From CAVSIP01 sp963728075 (GTDB lineage: Bacteria > Actinomycetota > Actinomycetes > JAFAQI01 > DASSKL01), in contig CAVSIP010000001.1 in the NCBI GenBank assembly GCA_963728075.1, positions 310,001-374,000 of the forward strand: a stretch of 64,000 bases of DNA, written 5' to 3'. This document shows, piece by piece, positions 42,021-50,679 of the stretch. Numbering within the stretch: position 1 is the first letter of the stretch; every line of letters starts with the position of its first letter. The translations under genes were made by a program, and so were the position numbers. Under the pieces are notes generated by a model. That model had not been told where the DNA came from, ran no database searches, and was given only the letters and a program-made list of their open reading frames with translations.

Positions 42021-43405
42021 CCCCGATGACCCTCGCCGAGGTCGCCGCTGCCGTCGGTGGCCGGCTGGACGGCGCCGACCCGCACGCCCTGGTCACCGCG
42101 CCGCTGACCGCCGACTCCCGTGACGTCGCCGCCGGCGGGCTGTTCGCCGCACTCGCCGGTGAGCGGGCGGACGGGCACGACTTCGCCCCCGCAGCGGTGG
42201 CCGCGGGGGCGGTCGCGGTGCTGGCCGGGCGCAGCTGCGGGGCGCCGGCCGTCCTCGTCGACGACGTGCTGGCAGCGGTGGGGCGGCTGGCCGCCGCTGC
42301 GCTGCAGCGGCTGCCCGGCGTGGCCGTCGTCGGCGTCACCGGCTCGTCCGGGAAGACCACGACGAAGGACCTCATGGCCGCGGTGCTCTCCCGCCGTGGC
42401 CGCACGGTCGCGCCTCCCGGGTCGCACAACAACGAGCTCGGCATGCCGATGACCGTGCTGCGGGCCGACGACGCCACGCGCCACCTCGTGCTCGAGTACA
42501 GCGCGCGCGGCATCGGCCACATCCGGTACCTGACCGGCATCGCCCCGCCCCGGGTGGCGGCCGTCCTGAACGTGGGCAGTGCCCACCTCGGCGAGTTCGG
42601 CTCGCGCGAGGCCATCGCCCAGGCGAAGGGCGAGCTGGTCGAGGCCCTGCCCGCGGACGGGGTCGCGCTGCTCAACGCCGACGACCCCCTCGTGGCGGCG
42701 ATGCGTCCCCGGACCGGCGCGCGTGTGCTGACCTTCGGTCGCGGCGCCGGGGCCGACATCCGGGCGACCGGCGAGCAGCTCGACGAGCTGGGCCGGCCCC
42801 GCTTCGAGCTGTACGGGCCGTCGGGGTCCGCGACGGTCCGGCTGCGCCTGCACGGGGCCCATCAGGTCTCCAACGCCCTCGCCGCGGCCGGTGCCGCGCT
42901 CGCGCTGGGCATGAGCGAGGTCGAGGTCGCGGCTGCGCTGGGCGCGGCCGAGCCGGCCAGCCGCTGGCGCATGGAGGTCAGCAGCGCCCCGGACGGCGTC
43001 ACGGTCGTCAACGACGCGTACAACGCCAACCCCGAGTCCACCCGGGCGGCGCTCGACGCGCTGGTGGCCATCGCGGGCGGGCGGCGGCGGACCTGGGCCG
43101 TGCTCGGCCAGATGCTGGAGCTGGGCGAAGGCGCTGCAGCGGAGCACGAAGGCGTCGGGCGGTACGCCGCGGACGCCGGTGTCGAGCAGGTGCTGGCGGT
43201 CGGCGCGGAGCCGGTCGCCGCGGGGGCGGGCACGCGCGGCCGTACGGTGCCGGACGTGGACGCGGCGGTCGCCGTGCTGCGTGCGGAGCTGCGGCCCGGC
43301 GACGTGGTGCTCGTCAAGGCCTCCCGCGCGGCCGGGCTGGAACGCGTCGCGGAGGCGGTGCTGGCCGGCGTGGCCACGGACCAGGAGCGGAGCGAGAACC
43401 GGTGA
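42017..43405 (+). CDS. murF: UDP-MurNAc-tripeptide-D-Ala-D-Ala ligase MurF
   Basis: Adds D-Ala-D-Ala to complete the pentapeptide precursor. 462 residues: N-terminal TADSRDVAAGGLFAAL near residue 33, ATP loop GVTGSSGKTTTKDLM near residue 109, HNNELGMPMTVLRAD near residue 136, and VVNDAYNANPESTRAAL near residue 332, a MurF hallmark. Translationally coupled to both murE and mraY by 4-nt overlaps. Confidence 0.95.
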   Translation: MTPMTLAEVAAAVGGRLDGADPHALVTAPLTADSRDVAAGGLFAALAGERADGHDFAPAAVAAGAVAVLAGRSCGAPAVLVDDVLAAVGRLAAAALQRLPGVAVVGVTGSSGKTTTKDLMAAVLSRRGRTVAPPGSHNNELGMPMTVLRADDATRHLVLEYSARGIGHIRYLTGIAPPRVAAVLNVGSAHLGEFGSREAIAQAKGELVEALPADGVALLNADDPLVAAMRPRTGARVLTFGRGAGADIRATGEQLDELGRPRFELYGPSGSATVRLRLHGAHQVSNALAAAGAALALGMSEVEVAAALGAAEPASRWRMEVSSAPDGVTVVNDAYNANPESTRAALDALVAIAGGRRRTWAVLGQMLELGEGAAAEHEGVGRYAADAGVEQVLAVGAEPVAAGAGTRGRTVPDVDAAVAVLRAELRPGDVVLVKASRAAGLERVAEAVLAGVATDQERSENR

Positions 43406-44484
43406 GGAACGTCCTGTTCGCCGCGCTGGCGTCGCTCATCGTCTCCCTGGTGGGCACGCCGGTCGCCATCCGCCTGTTCCGCCGGCGCGGGTACGGGCAG
43501 CTCATCCGCGACGACGGCCCCACGACCCACCACACCAAGCGCGGCACGCCCACCATGGGCGGCACGGTGATCATCCTGGCGACGCTGGTGGGCTACCTCG
43601 TCGCCCACGCCGCCTTCCTGCGTGGCCCGACGGTGTCCGGCCTGCTCGTGCTCTACCTCATGACCGGCCTGGGCGTGGTCGGCTTCGTCGACGACTTCAT
43701 CAAGATCCGCAAGCAGCGCAGCCTGGGGTTGTCCGCGGGCGCGAAGTTCGTCGGCCAGATGCTGGTGGCGGTGAGCTTCGCCGTGCTCGCCCTGCAGTTC
43801 CCGGGGGGTCGCGAGGGGCTCAGCCCCGCCTCCACGCACCTGTCGTTCGTCCGCGACTACCACGCGATCGCGTTCGGGACCGCGGGGTTCGTCGTCTGGG
43901 CCTATGTCATGGTGGCCGCCACGTCGAACGGCGTGAACCTCACCGACGGTCTCGACGGGCTGGCGTCCGGCGCGGCGGTGATGGTCTTCGGCGCGTACGT
44001 GATCATCGCCTTCTGGCAGTTCGGCAACGAGTGCGGCCGCGCGGCGAGCGCCGCGGCGACGAACTGCTACCAGGTCCGTGACCCCCTCGACCTGGCGATC
44101 GTCGCCGCGGCGGCGATGGGTGCCTGCTTCGGCTTCCTGTGGTGGAACGCCTCGCCCGCCCGCATCTTCATGGGGGACACCGGCTCCCTCGCACTCGGCG
44201 GGGCGCTCGCGGGGCTGGCGATCACCAGCCGGACCGAGCTGCTGCTCATCGTGCTCGGCGGGCTGTTCGTCATCGAGACGCTGTCCGTGATCATCCAGGT
44301 GTCGGTGTTCCGCGGGCTCAAGCGCCGGGTGTTCAACATGGCGCCCATCCACCACCACTTCGAGCTCGCCGGGTGGAACGAGAACACGGTCATCGTCCGG
44401 TTCTGGATCATCGCCGGCCTCGCGGTCGCCTTCGGCCTCGGCGTCTTCTACGCGGAGTTCCTCTCCGCCGGCCCGCTGCAGTGA
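43402..44484 (+). CDS. mraY: Phospho-MurNAc-pentapeptide transferase MraY
   Basis: Membrane enzyme that makes lipid I from UDP-MurNAc-pentapeptide and undecaprenyl phosphate. 360 residues, about 10 helices. Family motifs: GPTTHHTKRGTPTMGG near residue 39, VGFVDDFIKIRKQRSLGL near residue 93, NLTDGLDGLASG near residue 180, FMGDTGSLALGG near residue 257, and HHHFELAGW near residue 318. The GTG start overlaps the murF stop by 4 nt. Confidence 0.96.
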   Translation: MRNVLFAALASLIVSLVGTPVAIRLFRRRGYGQLIRDDGPTTHHTKRGTPTMGGTVIILATLVGYLVAHAAFLRGPTVSGLLVLYLMTGLGVVGFVDDFIKIRKQRSLGLSAGAKFVGQMLVAVSFAVLALQFPGGREGLSPASTHLSFVRDYHAIAFGTAGFVVWAYVMVAATSNGVNLTDGLDGLASGAAVMVFGAYVIIAFWQFGNECGRAASAAATNCYQVRDPLDLAIVAAAAMGACFGFLWWNASPARIFMGDTGSLALGGALAGLAITSRTELLLIVLGGLFVIETLSVIIQVSVFRGLKRRVFNMAPIHHHFELAGWNENTVIVRFWIIAGLAVAFGLGVFYAEFLSAGPLQ

Positions 44485-45866
44485 CGGGCGCGCTGACCAC
44501 GCGCGACTGGCTGGCGGGACGCCGGGTCTGCGTGGCGGGCACCGGCGTCACCGGCAGCGCGACCGTCCGCGCCCTGCTCGGACTCGGCGCGCGCGTCGTC
44601 CTCGTGGACGAGCGCGACGGCGAGCGTCAGCGTGCGGCCGCCGGCCCGCTCGCCGATGCCGGCGCGGAGGTCCGGCTGGGCGCCGCGACCGGGCTGCCGG
44701 CCGGGGTCGAGCTCGTCGTCACCTCCCCGGGCTGGCGGCCGGACCGGCCGCTGCTCGCCGCGGCGGGCGCGGCGGGCGTGCCGGTGTGGGGCGACATCGA
44801 GCTGGCCTGGCGGCTGCGCGACCCGGACCACGCGGCGCCCTGGCTGGCCCTGACCGGGACGAACGGCAAGACCACGACCGTGGAGATGCTCGCGTCGATC
44901 CTGCGCGCCGACGGTCGCAGCACGCTCGCGGTCGGCAACGTGGGCACCCCGCTGTACGAGGCGGTGCTCGCCGGGGCGGCCTACGACGTGCTCGCGGTCG
45001 AGCTGTCGAGCTTCCAGCTGCACTGGTCGACCAGCGTGGTGCCGTACGCCGGCGCGGTGCTCAACGTGGCCGCGGACCACCTCGACTGGCACGGCTCGCT
45101 CGCGGCGTACGCCGACGACAAGGCGCGGATCTGGGCGCCGGGCACGGTGGCGGTGGGCAACGCGCAGGACGCCGAGGTCATGCGCCGGCTGCCGGCCGGG
45201 GGGCGGACGTTCTCGCTGGCCGCCGACGCCGACTACGCCCTCGTCGACGGGGCCCTGGTCGAGCGCGCCAGCGGGACCGAGCTGGCGCGCGCGGACGACG
45301 TGCGGCCCGCCGGTGCGCACAACGTCGCCAACGCGCTGGCGGCCGCCGCGCTCGCTCGCGCGTACGGCGTCGCGCCGACCGCCGTCGCCGACGGCCTGCG
45401 CACCTTCGCGCCCGGGCACCACCGCAACGAGCCGGTCGCCGAGGCGGGCGGCGTGGCGTACGTCGACGACTCCAAGGCGACCAACCCGCACGCCGCCGAG
45501 GCGAGCCTCGCGGCGTACCCGTCGGTCGTCTGGGTCGCGGGCGGCCAGCTCAAGGGTGCGCCGATCGACGACCTCGTGGCCGCGCACGCGCGGCGGCTGC
45601 GCGGCGCGGTGGTGATGGGTCAGGACCGGGCGCAGTTCCTCGCCGCACTGGCGCGACACGCCCCCGATGTCCGCGTCGTCGAGGTGGACTCGACGGACAC
45701 TGGGGCCATGCGAACCGCGGTGCGCGAGGCGGCCGGGATGGCCCGCCCGGGCGACACCGTGCTGCTCGCCCCGGCCGGGGCGAGCCTGGACATGTTCCGC
45801 GACTACGCCGAGCGCGGCGAGCTGTTCGCTGCCGCCGCGCGCGAGCTCGCCGGGGAGGCGGGGTGA
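44481..45866 (+). CDS. murD: UDP-MurNAc-L-Ala-D-Glu ligase MurD
   Basis: Adds D-glutamate to UDP-MurNAc-L-Ala. 461 residues with an N-terminal Rossmann domain (VCVAGTGVTGSATVRALL), the ATP loop ALTGTNGKTTTVEML near residue 127, ELSSFQLHWS near residue 174, and HRNEPVAEAGGVAYVDDSKATNPHA near residue 320. The Lys in DDSKATN is the conserved one. The GTG at 44481 overlaps the mraY stop by 4 nt, as does its own stop with ftsW. Confidence 0.94.
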   Translation: MTGALTTRDWLAGRRVCVAGTGVTGSATVRALLGLGARVVLVDERDGERQRAAAGPLADAGAEVRLGAATGLPAGVELVVTSPGWRPDRPLLAAAGAAGVPVWGDIELAWRLRDPDHAAPWLALTGTNGKTTTVEMLASILRADGRSTLAVGNVGTPLYEAVLAGAAYDVLAVELSSFQLHWSTSVVPYAGAVLNVAADHLDWHGSLAAYADDKARIWAPGTVAVGNAQDAEVMRRLPAGGRTFSLAADADYALVDGALVERASGTELARADDVRPAGAHNVANALAAAALARAYGVAPTAVADGLRTFAPGHHRNEPVAEAGGVAYVDDSKATNPHAAEASLAAYPSVVWVAGGQLKGAPIDDLVAAHARRLRGAVVMGQDRAQFLAALARHAPDVRVVEVDSTDTGAMRTAVREAAGMARPGDTVLLAPAGASLDMFRDYAERGELFAAAARELAGEAG

Positions 45867-47035
45867 CGACAGCCGTCCCGGCTGCCCGTCGCGCGACGAG
45901 CGGCTGGCTGGACCGTCCGCTGAGCGCGTACTACCTCGTGCTCGGCAGCTCCGCCCTGCTCGTCACCCTCGGCCTGGTCATGGTCATGTCCGCGTCGAGC
46001 GTGCAGGCCTACGCCAGCTCCGGCTCGTCGTTCAGCATCGTCGCCAAGCAGGCGGTGTGGGTGGGCATCGGCGTCCCGGTCATGCTCGTCGCCGCCCGGC
46101 TCCCGGTCCGGTTCTACCGGCGGTTGGCCTACCCGCTGCTGCTCGTGTCGCTGGTCGCCCTGTTCGCCGTCCTCGTGCCCGGCATCGGGGTCATGGTCAA
46201 CGGCGCCCGCCGGTGGATCGCCCTGCCCGGCGGCCTGCAGCTGCAGCCCAGCGAGCCCGCGAAGCTCGCGCTCGTGCTGTGGGGTGCCGACCTGCTCGCC
46301 CGCAAGGAGAAGCTGCTCGGCGACTGGCGGCACCTGCTGGTGCCCCTGGTGCCGATGAGCGGCTTCCTCGCGCTGCTCGTGATGGCCGAGCCCGACATGG
46401 GCACGACGATCGTGCTGATGACCGTCATGCTCACGCTGCTGTTCGTCGTGGGCGCACCGATGCGGATCTTCGGCGCCATCTTCGGCGCCTTCGGCGCCGC
46501 GGGCGTGGTGCTGGCGATCACCGAGCCCTACCGGCTGGCCCGGCTGACCTCGTTCGTCGACCCGTTCAAGGACCCGACGGGCAGCGGCTACCAGGCCGTG
46601 CAGGGCCTGTACGCGCTCGCCTCCGGGGGCTGGTGGGGGCTCGGCCTCGGCGCCAGCCGCGAGAAGTGGGCCTACCTGCCCAACCAGTACACCGACTACA
46701 TCTTCGCGATCATCGGTGAGGAGCTCGGCCTGGTCGGCGCGTTCGTCGTGCTCGGGCTGTTCGGGATCCTCGGCTACGCCGGCCTGCGGATCGCGCGCCG
46801 GACCGACGACCGGTTCGTGCAGCTCACCGCCGCCGCGGTCACCGGCTGGCTGCTGAGCCAGGCCGTGGTCAACATCGGCTACGTGGTGGGCGTGCTGCCC
46901 GTGACGGGTATCCCGCTGCCCATGGTGTCCTTCGGCGGCTCGGCGCTCGTGCCGACGCTGTTCGCGATCGGGATGCTCGCGTCGTTCGCGCGGGAGGTGG
47001 ACCGGCCGCGGGCTCGGCGGCCCCGCACCCGATGA
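45863..47035 (+). CDS. ftsW: Septal peptidoglycan polymerase FtsW
   Basis: SEDS family glycosyltransferase that polymerises lipid II with FtsI. 390 residues, about 10 helices. Motifs: VMVNGARRWIALPG near residue 112, QPSEPAKLALVLW near residue 130, MAEPDMGTTIVLM near residue 174 (catalytic Asp region), YQAVQGLYALASGGWWGLGLG near residue 243, and PLPMVSFGGSALVPTL near residue 350. The charged C-terminal tail is short. The GTG at 45863 overlaps the murD stop by 4 nt. Confidence 0.94.
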   Translation: MTTAVPAARRATSGWLDRPLSAYYLVLGSSALLVTLGLVMVMSASSVQAYASSGSSFSIVAKQAVWVGIGVPVMLVAARLPVRFYRRLAYPLLLVSLVALFAVLVPGIGVMVNGARRWIALPGGLQLQPSEPAKLALVLWGADLLARKEKLLGDWRHLLVPLVPMSGFLALLVMAEPDMGTTIVLMTVMLTLLFVVGAPMRIFGAIFGAFGAAGVVLAITEPYRLARLTSFVDPFKDPTGSGYQAVQGLYALASGGWWGLGLGASREKWAYLPNQYTDYIFAIIGEELGLVGAFVVLGLFGILGYAGLRIARRTDDRFVQLTAAAVTGWLLSQAVVNIGYVVGVLPVTGIPLPMVSFGGSALVPTLFAIGMLASFAREVDRPRARRPRTR

Positions 47036-48141
47036 GCGCGGTGTCCGTCGTGCTGGCCGGTGGCGGCACCGCGGGGCACATCCTCCCGGCGCTGGCCACC
47101 GCGGACGCGGTCCGCCGCCTGGCACCGGACGCCGAGATCAGCGCGCTGGGCACCGAGCGAGGCCTGGAGACCCGGCTCGTCCCGGCCCGCGGCTACCCGC
47201 TCGACCTCATCCCGCCGGTGCCGCTGCCACGCCGGCTGACCGTCGACCTGCTGCGGGTCCCCGGGCGGCTGCTCGCCGCGGTCCGCGCGGCCGAGCGGGT
47301 GCTGCGCGACCGGCGCGCCGACGTCGTCGTGGGCTTCGGCGGGTACGTCGCGCTGCCCGCCTACCTCGCCGCCCGCCGGGCGCGGGTGCCGATCGTCGTG
47401 CACGAGGCCAACGCCCGGCCGGGCCTCGCCAACCGCATCGGCGCCCGGCTGACCGCCCGCGTGGCCACCGCCGTACCGGACTCGGGGCTGCGTCACGCCC
47501 GCCACCTCGGCATCCCGCTGCGCCGGGAGGTCGCCGGCCTGGACCGGGCGTCCCGCCGGGCGGATGCCCGCGCCGAGCTGGGGCTGCGCCCGGACGGCCC
47601 GTGCCTGCTCGTCACCGGCGGCTCGCAGGGCGCGCGCCGGCTCAACGAGGCGGTGACCGCAGCGGCGGCGTCGCTGGCCGCGGCGGGCATCCAGGTGCTG
47701 CACCTCACCGGCCAGCACAACCTCGACGCCGTGCGCGCCGAGCTGCCCGCTCCGGCGCCCGGCGCGCCGCCGTACGTCACGCTCGCCTACCTGGAGCGGA
47801 TGGAGCTCGCGTACGCCGCCGCCGACCTGGTGCTGTCACGGGCAGGCGCCGGCACCTGCGCCGAGCTGGCCGCGGTCGGCCTGCCCGCGGTGTACGTGCC
47901 GTTGCCGCACGGCAACGGCGAGCAGCGGCTCAACGCCGAGCCGGTCGTCCGCGCCGGCGGGGGAGTCCTCGTCGCCGACGGCGACCTCGACGCGGCCCGG
48001 CTCACCGAGCACGCCGTCCCGCTGCTCACCGACCCGGCGCGCCTGGCGGCGATGGCCGCTGCGGCGGCCGAGCACGGCCGGCGGGACGCCGACGAGGCAC
48101 TGGCCCGCATGGTGCTCGAGGCCGCGGGGGAGCGGGCGTGA
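47032..48141 (+). CDS. murG: Lipid II synthase MurG
   Basis: Peripheral GT-B glycosyltransferase that adds GlcNAc to lipid I. 369 residues with the glycine loop LAGGGTAGHILPALA near residue 8, GFGGYVALPAYLAA near residue 103, VHEANARPGLANR near residue 123, TGGSQGARRLN near residue 197, and the UDP-GlcNAc motif SRAGAGTCAELAAVGLPAVYVPLPHG near residue 265. ATG at 47032. 4-nt overlaps couple it to ftsW and murC. Confidence 0.95.
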   Translation: MSAVSVVLAGGGTAGHILPALATADAVRRLAPDAEISALGTERGLETRLVPARGYPLDLIPPVPLPRRLTVDLLRVPGRLLAAVRAAERVLRDRRADVVVGFGGYVALPAYLAARRARVPIVVHEANARPGLANRIGARLTARVATAVPDSGLRHARHLGIPLRREVAGLDRASRRADARAELGLRPDGPCLLVTGGSQGARRLNEAVTAAAASLAAAGIQVLHLTGQHNLDAVRAELPAPAPGAPPYVTLAYLERMELAYAAADLVLSRAGAGTCAELAAVGLPAVYVPLPHGNGEQRLNAEPVVRAGGGVLVADGDLDAARLTEHAVPLLTDPARLAAMAAAAAEHGRRDADEALARMVLEAAGERA

Positions 48142-49562
48142 CCGCGCGGTCGGCACCGGCGGAGGTGCCCCCGGCGGACCAGCTCGGCCGGGTCCACCTC
48201 GTGGGCGTCGGCGGGGCGGGGATGAGCGGCATCGCCCGGATCCTGCTCGCCCGCGGCGTCCCCGTGTCCGGCAGCGACGCCGCGGACTCGCCGACGCTCG
48301 ACGCCCTGCGCGCGCTCGGGGCCACCGTGCACGTCGGTCACCGCGCCGAGCAGGTCGACGCCGCCGACACCGTCGTCGTCTCGACGGCCATCCGGGCCAC
48401 CAACCCCGAGCTCGCGGCCGCCCGGGACCGGGGCCTGCGGGTGCTGCGCCGCGCGGCCGCGCTCGCCGCCGTGATGGCCGGTCGCCGGGGTATCGCCGTC
48501 GCCGGCACGCACGGCAAGACCACGACCACGTCGATGCTCACCGTGGCGCTCCGGGAGGCGGGGCTCGACCCGTCGTACGCCGTCGGGGCCGACCTCGACG
48601 TCCCCGGCTCCAACGCGCACGAGGGGGCCGGCGAGTACTTCGTGGCGGAGGCGGACGAGAGCGACGGGTCGTTCCTGCTGCTCTCCCCGTGCGCCGCGGT
48701 CGTCACCAACGTCGACGCCGACCACCTCGACCACTACGGCGACCGGGATGCCTACGCCCGGGCGTTCGCCGACTTCCTCGACCGGGTCGACCCGGACGGC
48801 TTCGTCGCGGTCTGCGCCGACGACCCCGGGGCCGTGGCGCTGGCCGCGACCGCCCGCGAGCGGGGGCTGCGGGTGGTGACGTACGGCGAGGCGGCGGACG
48901 CAGCCGTGCGCGCCGAGAACCTCGTCCGGAGCGGGACGGGCACGACCTTCGGCCTGACGGTCGACGGCGCGCACCGGGTCGACGTGCGGTTGGCGGTGCC
49001 CGGCCGCCACTACGCGCTCGACGCCACGGCGGCGCTCGCCGTGCTGGTGACGCTCGGCGTGCCGCTCGAGCCGGCTGTGCGGGCGCTCGCGGCGTTCCGG
49101 GGCGCCCGGCGCCGGTTCGAGCCCAAGGGGGAGGCCGGCGGGGTGCGCGTGTTCGACAGCTACGCCCACCACCCGACCGAGATCCGCGCCGACCTCGAGG
49201 CGGCCCGCGACGTGGTGGGGGAGGGGCGCGTCGTCGTGGCCTTCCAGCCACACCTGTACAGCCGGACGCAGGCCTTCGCGGGGGAGCTCGGCGCGGCGCT
49301 GGCGCTCGCGGACGAGGTCGTCGTCATGGACGTCTACGCCGCGCGCGAGGACCCGCTGCCGGGCGTGACGGGCGCGCTGGTCGCGCAGGCGGTGTCGCTG
49401 CCGGCCGGGCAGGTGGTCTACGAGCCCACCTGGTCGGCGGTGGCGGGCCGGCTCGCCGAGCGCGCCCGTCCCGGCGACGTCGTGCTCACCCTCGGGGCCG
49501 GGGACGTCACCCGCATCGGGCCGGACGTGCTCGCCCTGCTCGGCGTGCGGGGGACCCGGTGA
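48138..49562 (+). CDS. murC: UDP-MurNAc-L-alanine ligase MurC
   Basis: First amino acid-adding ligase of the pathway. 474 residues: VHLVGVGGAGMSGIAR near residue 20, the ATP loop AGTHGKTTTTSMLTVAL near residue 120, EADESDGSFLLLSP near residue 172, NVDADHLDHYGD near residue 191, and FDSYAHHPTEIRADL near residue 338. It lies after murG rather than before murD, as usual in actinobacteria. The GTG at 48138 overlaps the murG stop. Confidence 0.95.
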   Translation: MTARSAPAEVPPADQLGRVHLVGVGGAGMSGIARILLARGVPVSGSDAADSPTLDALRALGATVHVGHRAEQVDAADTVVVSTAIRATNPELAAARDRGLRVLRRAAALAAVMAGRRGIAVAGTHGKTTTTSMLTVALREAGLDPSYAVGADLDVPGSNAHEGAGEYFVAEADESDGSFLLLSPCAAVVTNVDADHLDHYGDRDAYARAFADFLDRVDPDGFVAVCADDPGAVALAATARERGLRVVTYGEAADAAVRAENLVRSGTGTTFGLTVDGAHRVDVRLAVPGRHYALDATAALAVLVTLGVPLEPAVRALAAFRGARRRFEPKGEAGGVRVFDSYAHHPTEIRADLEAARDVVGEGRVVVAFQPHLYSRTQAFAGELGAALALADEVVVMDVYAAREDPLPGVTGALVAQAVSLPAGQVVYEPTWSAVAGRLAERARPGDVVLTLGAGDVTRIGPDVLALLGVRGTR

Positions 49563-50287
49563 GCGCCACGCGCCCGCACCCCAAGATCGCCGCCCGGGTG
49601 CGGCGGCGCCGCTGGCGCGCGATGACGCCTCTGCTCGCGGTCGCGCTGGTCGGGGCGGTGCTCGTCACGCTGGCCTGGGTGGCCCTCGGTTCGGGACTGC
49701 TGGACGTCAAGCGGATGACCGTCACGGGGACGTCGAGGCTTTCCGCAGCCGAGGTGTCCAGAGTGGCCGACGTGACCCCCGGCTCACCCATGCTGACCCT
49801 CGACACCGGCGCGGCCCAGCGCCGGGTCGCCCGGCTGGCGCCGGTGGCCTCGGTCACGGTGAGTCGCAGCTGGCCGTCGACCGTGCGCATCGCCGTGGTG
49901 GAGCGCCGCCCGGTCGCGTCCGTACCGGCGACCAGCGGGGGAGTGCGCCTGCTCGACCGCACCGGCGTGGCGTTCGCCACGACCGCGAAGGCCCCGGCGG
50001 GGGTGGTGCCCCTGCAGCTGCCGGGACCCGTACCGGGCCGGGGCGCGGAGGAGGCCCGGGCCGCCCTCGACGTGCTCGAGGCGCTGCCGTCGACCGTTCG
50101 GGCGGCCGTCCGGTCGGTGTCGGCGCCGACGCCGGCTGCGGTCACGCTCACCCTGGCGGGCAACCGGCGGGTGGTGTGGGGCGGGCCGGAGGACTCCGAC
50201 CGCAAGGCCCGCGTGCTGGCCGCGCTGCTCAAGCGCCCCGCCCACGAGTACGACGTCAGCGCCCCCGGCGTCGCCGTCACCCGCTGA
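49559..50287 (+). CDS. ftsQ: Cell division protein FtsQ
   Basis: Bitopic divisome protein of 242 residues. A basic cytoplasmic tail precedes one helix (LLAVALVGAVLVTLAWVAL, about residues 25-43), then the POTRA domain (LLDVKRMTVTGTSRLSAAEVSRVADV, from about residue 47) and the FtsQ beta domain with VASVTVSRSWPSTVRIAVVERRPVA near residue 97. The GTG overlaps the murC stop by 4 nt. After it the tight coupling of the cluster stops, since a 392-bp gap follows. Confidence 0.92.
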   Translation: MSATRPHPKIAARVRRRRWRAMTPLLAVALVGAVLVTLAWVALGSGLLDVKRMTVTGTSRLSAAEVSRVADVTPGSPMLTLDTGAAQRRVARLAPVASVTVSRSWPSTVRIAVVERRPVASVPATSGGVRLLDRTGVAFATTAKAPAGVVPLQLPGPVPGRGAEEARAALDVLEALPSTVRAAVRSVSAPTPAAVTLTLAGNRRVVWGGPEDSDRKARVLAALLKRPAHEYDVSAPGVAVTR

Positions 50288-50331
50288 CACCGATCAACTC
50301 GTGCCCCGTACGGCGTGTCGCGCCGATTTCG

Positions 50332-50396
50332 CCCGGCGTGTCGCCAGTGTGATCTGCCCGAGCGCTCCCGCGGGACGAGTTCTGCGACACGCCGGG
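50332..50396. repeat. Inverted repeat upstream of ftsZ
   Basis: Arms CCCGGCGTGTCGC (50332-50344) and GCGACACGCCGGG (50384-50396) are perfectly complementary and 39 bp apart. They could terminate ftsQ transcripts or bind a regulator of ftsZ. The long spacer argues against a simple terminator. Confidence 0.75.
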
Positions 50397-50415
50397 GCGG
50401 ATTGGGCCGACTGCC

Positions 50416-50445
50416 TTGACCCGTACGCAGTCGGCCGCCTACTGT
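50416..50445 (+). promoter_or_regulatory. Candidate ftsZ promoter
   Basis: TTGACC (50416-50421) and TACTGT (50440-50445) are separated by 18 nt. A second possible signal, TTGACATAACTATAAG at 50463-50478, lies downstream. Together they suggest ftsZ has its own promoters. Confidence 0.5.
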
Positions 50446-50679
50446 CCGCTCCAGCCCTCTACTTGACATAACTATAAGCGTCTAGTTGAGGGTGAGGGTT
50501 GAGGGAGGCGGCAGGCTCCGGGCACCAGCCCGGCGGAACCACCGCAACCGAGACCCCCGCCGGTCCGGTGGCACCTTCCCCGTGCCACCGTGGCCAGCGG
50601 ACCACTTCCCCGAACAGTTCCGTTCCGCCGGTGGCGCGCGCCCGGGCACCGCCGGCCTGACCCATAGGGAAGGCCGTTC

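Larger units (their letters stand above)
50288..50679 (+). other. ftsQ-ftsZ intergenic region (392 bp)
   Basis: No gene is evident. The first 110 bp carry three copies of GGCGTGTCGC: direct at 50312 and 50336, inverted at 50384-50393. The middle and inverted copies are part of a 13-bp perfect inverted repeat. A promoter-like pair and a conserved-looking ftsZ leader (TTGACATAACTATAAG then GAGGG repeats) follow. The ftsZ ribosome binding site is GGGAAGG. Confidence 0.7.

Noticed and set aside
43150..43165. GCACGAAGGCG inside murF resembling an arm of the 66-bp element
   Set aside because: Only 9-11 bases match, within a conserved coding region, with no second arm.
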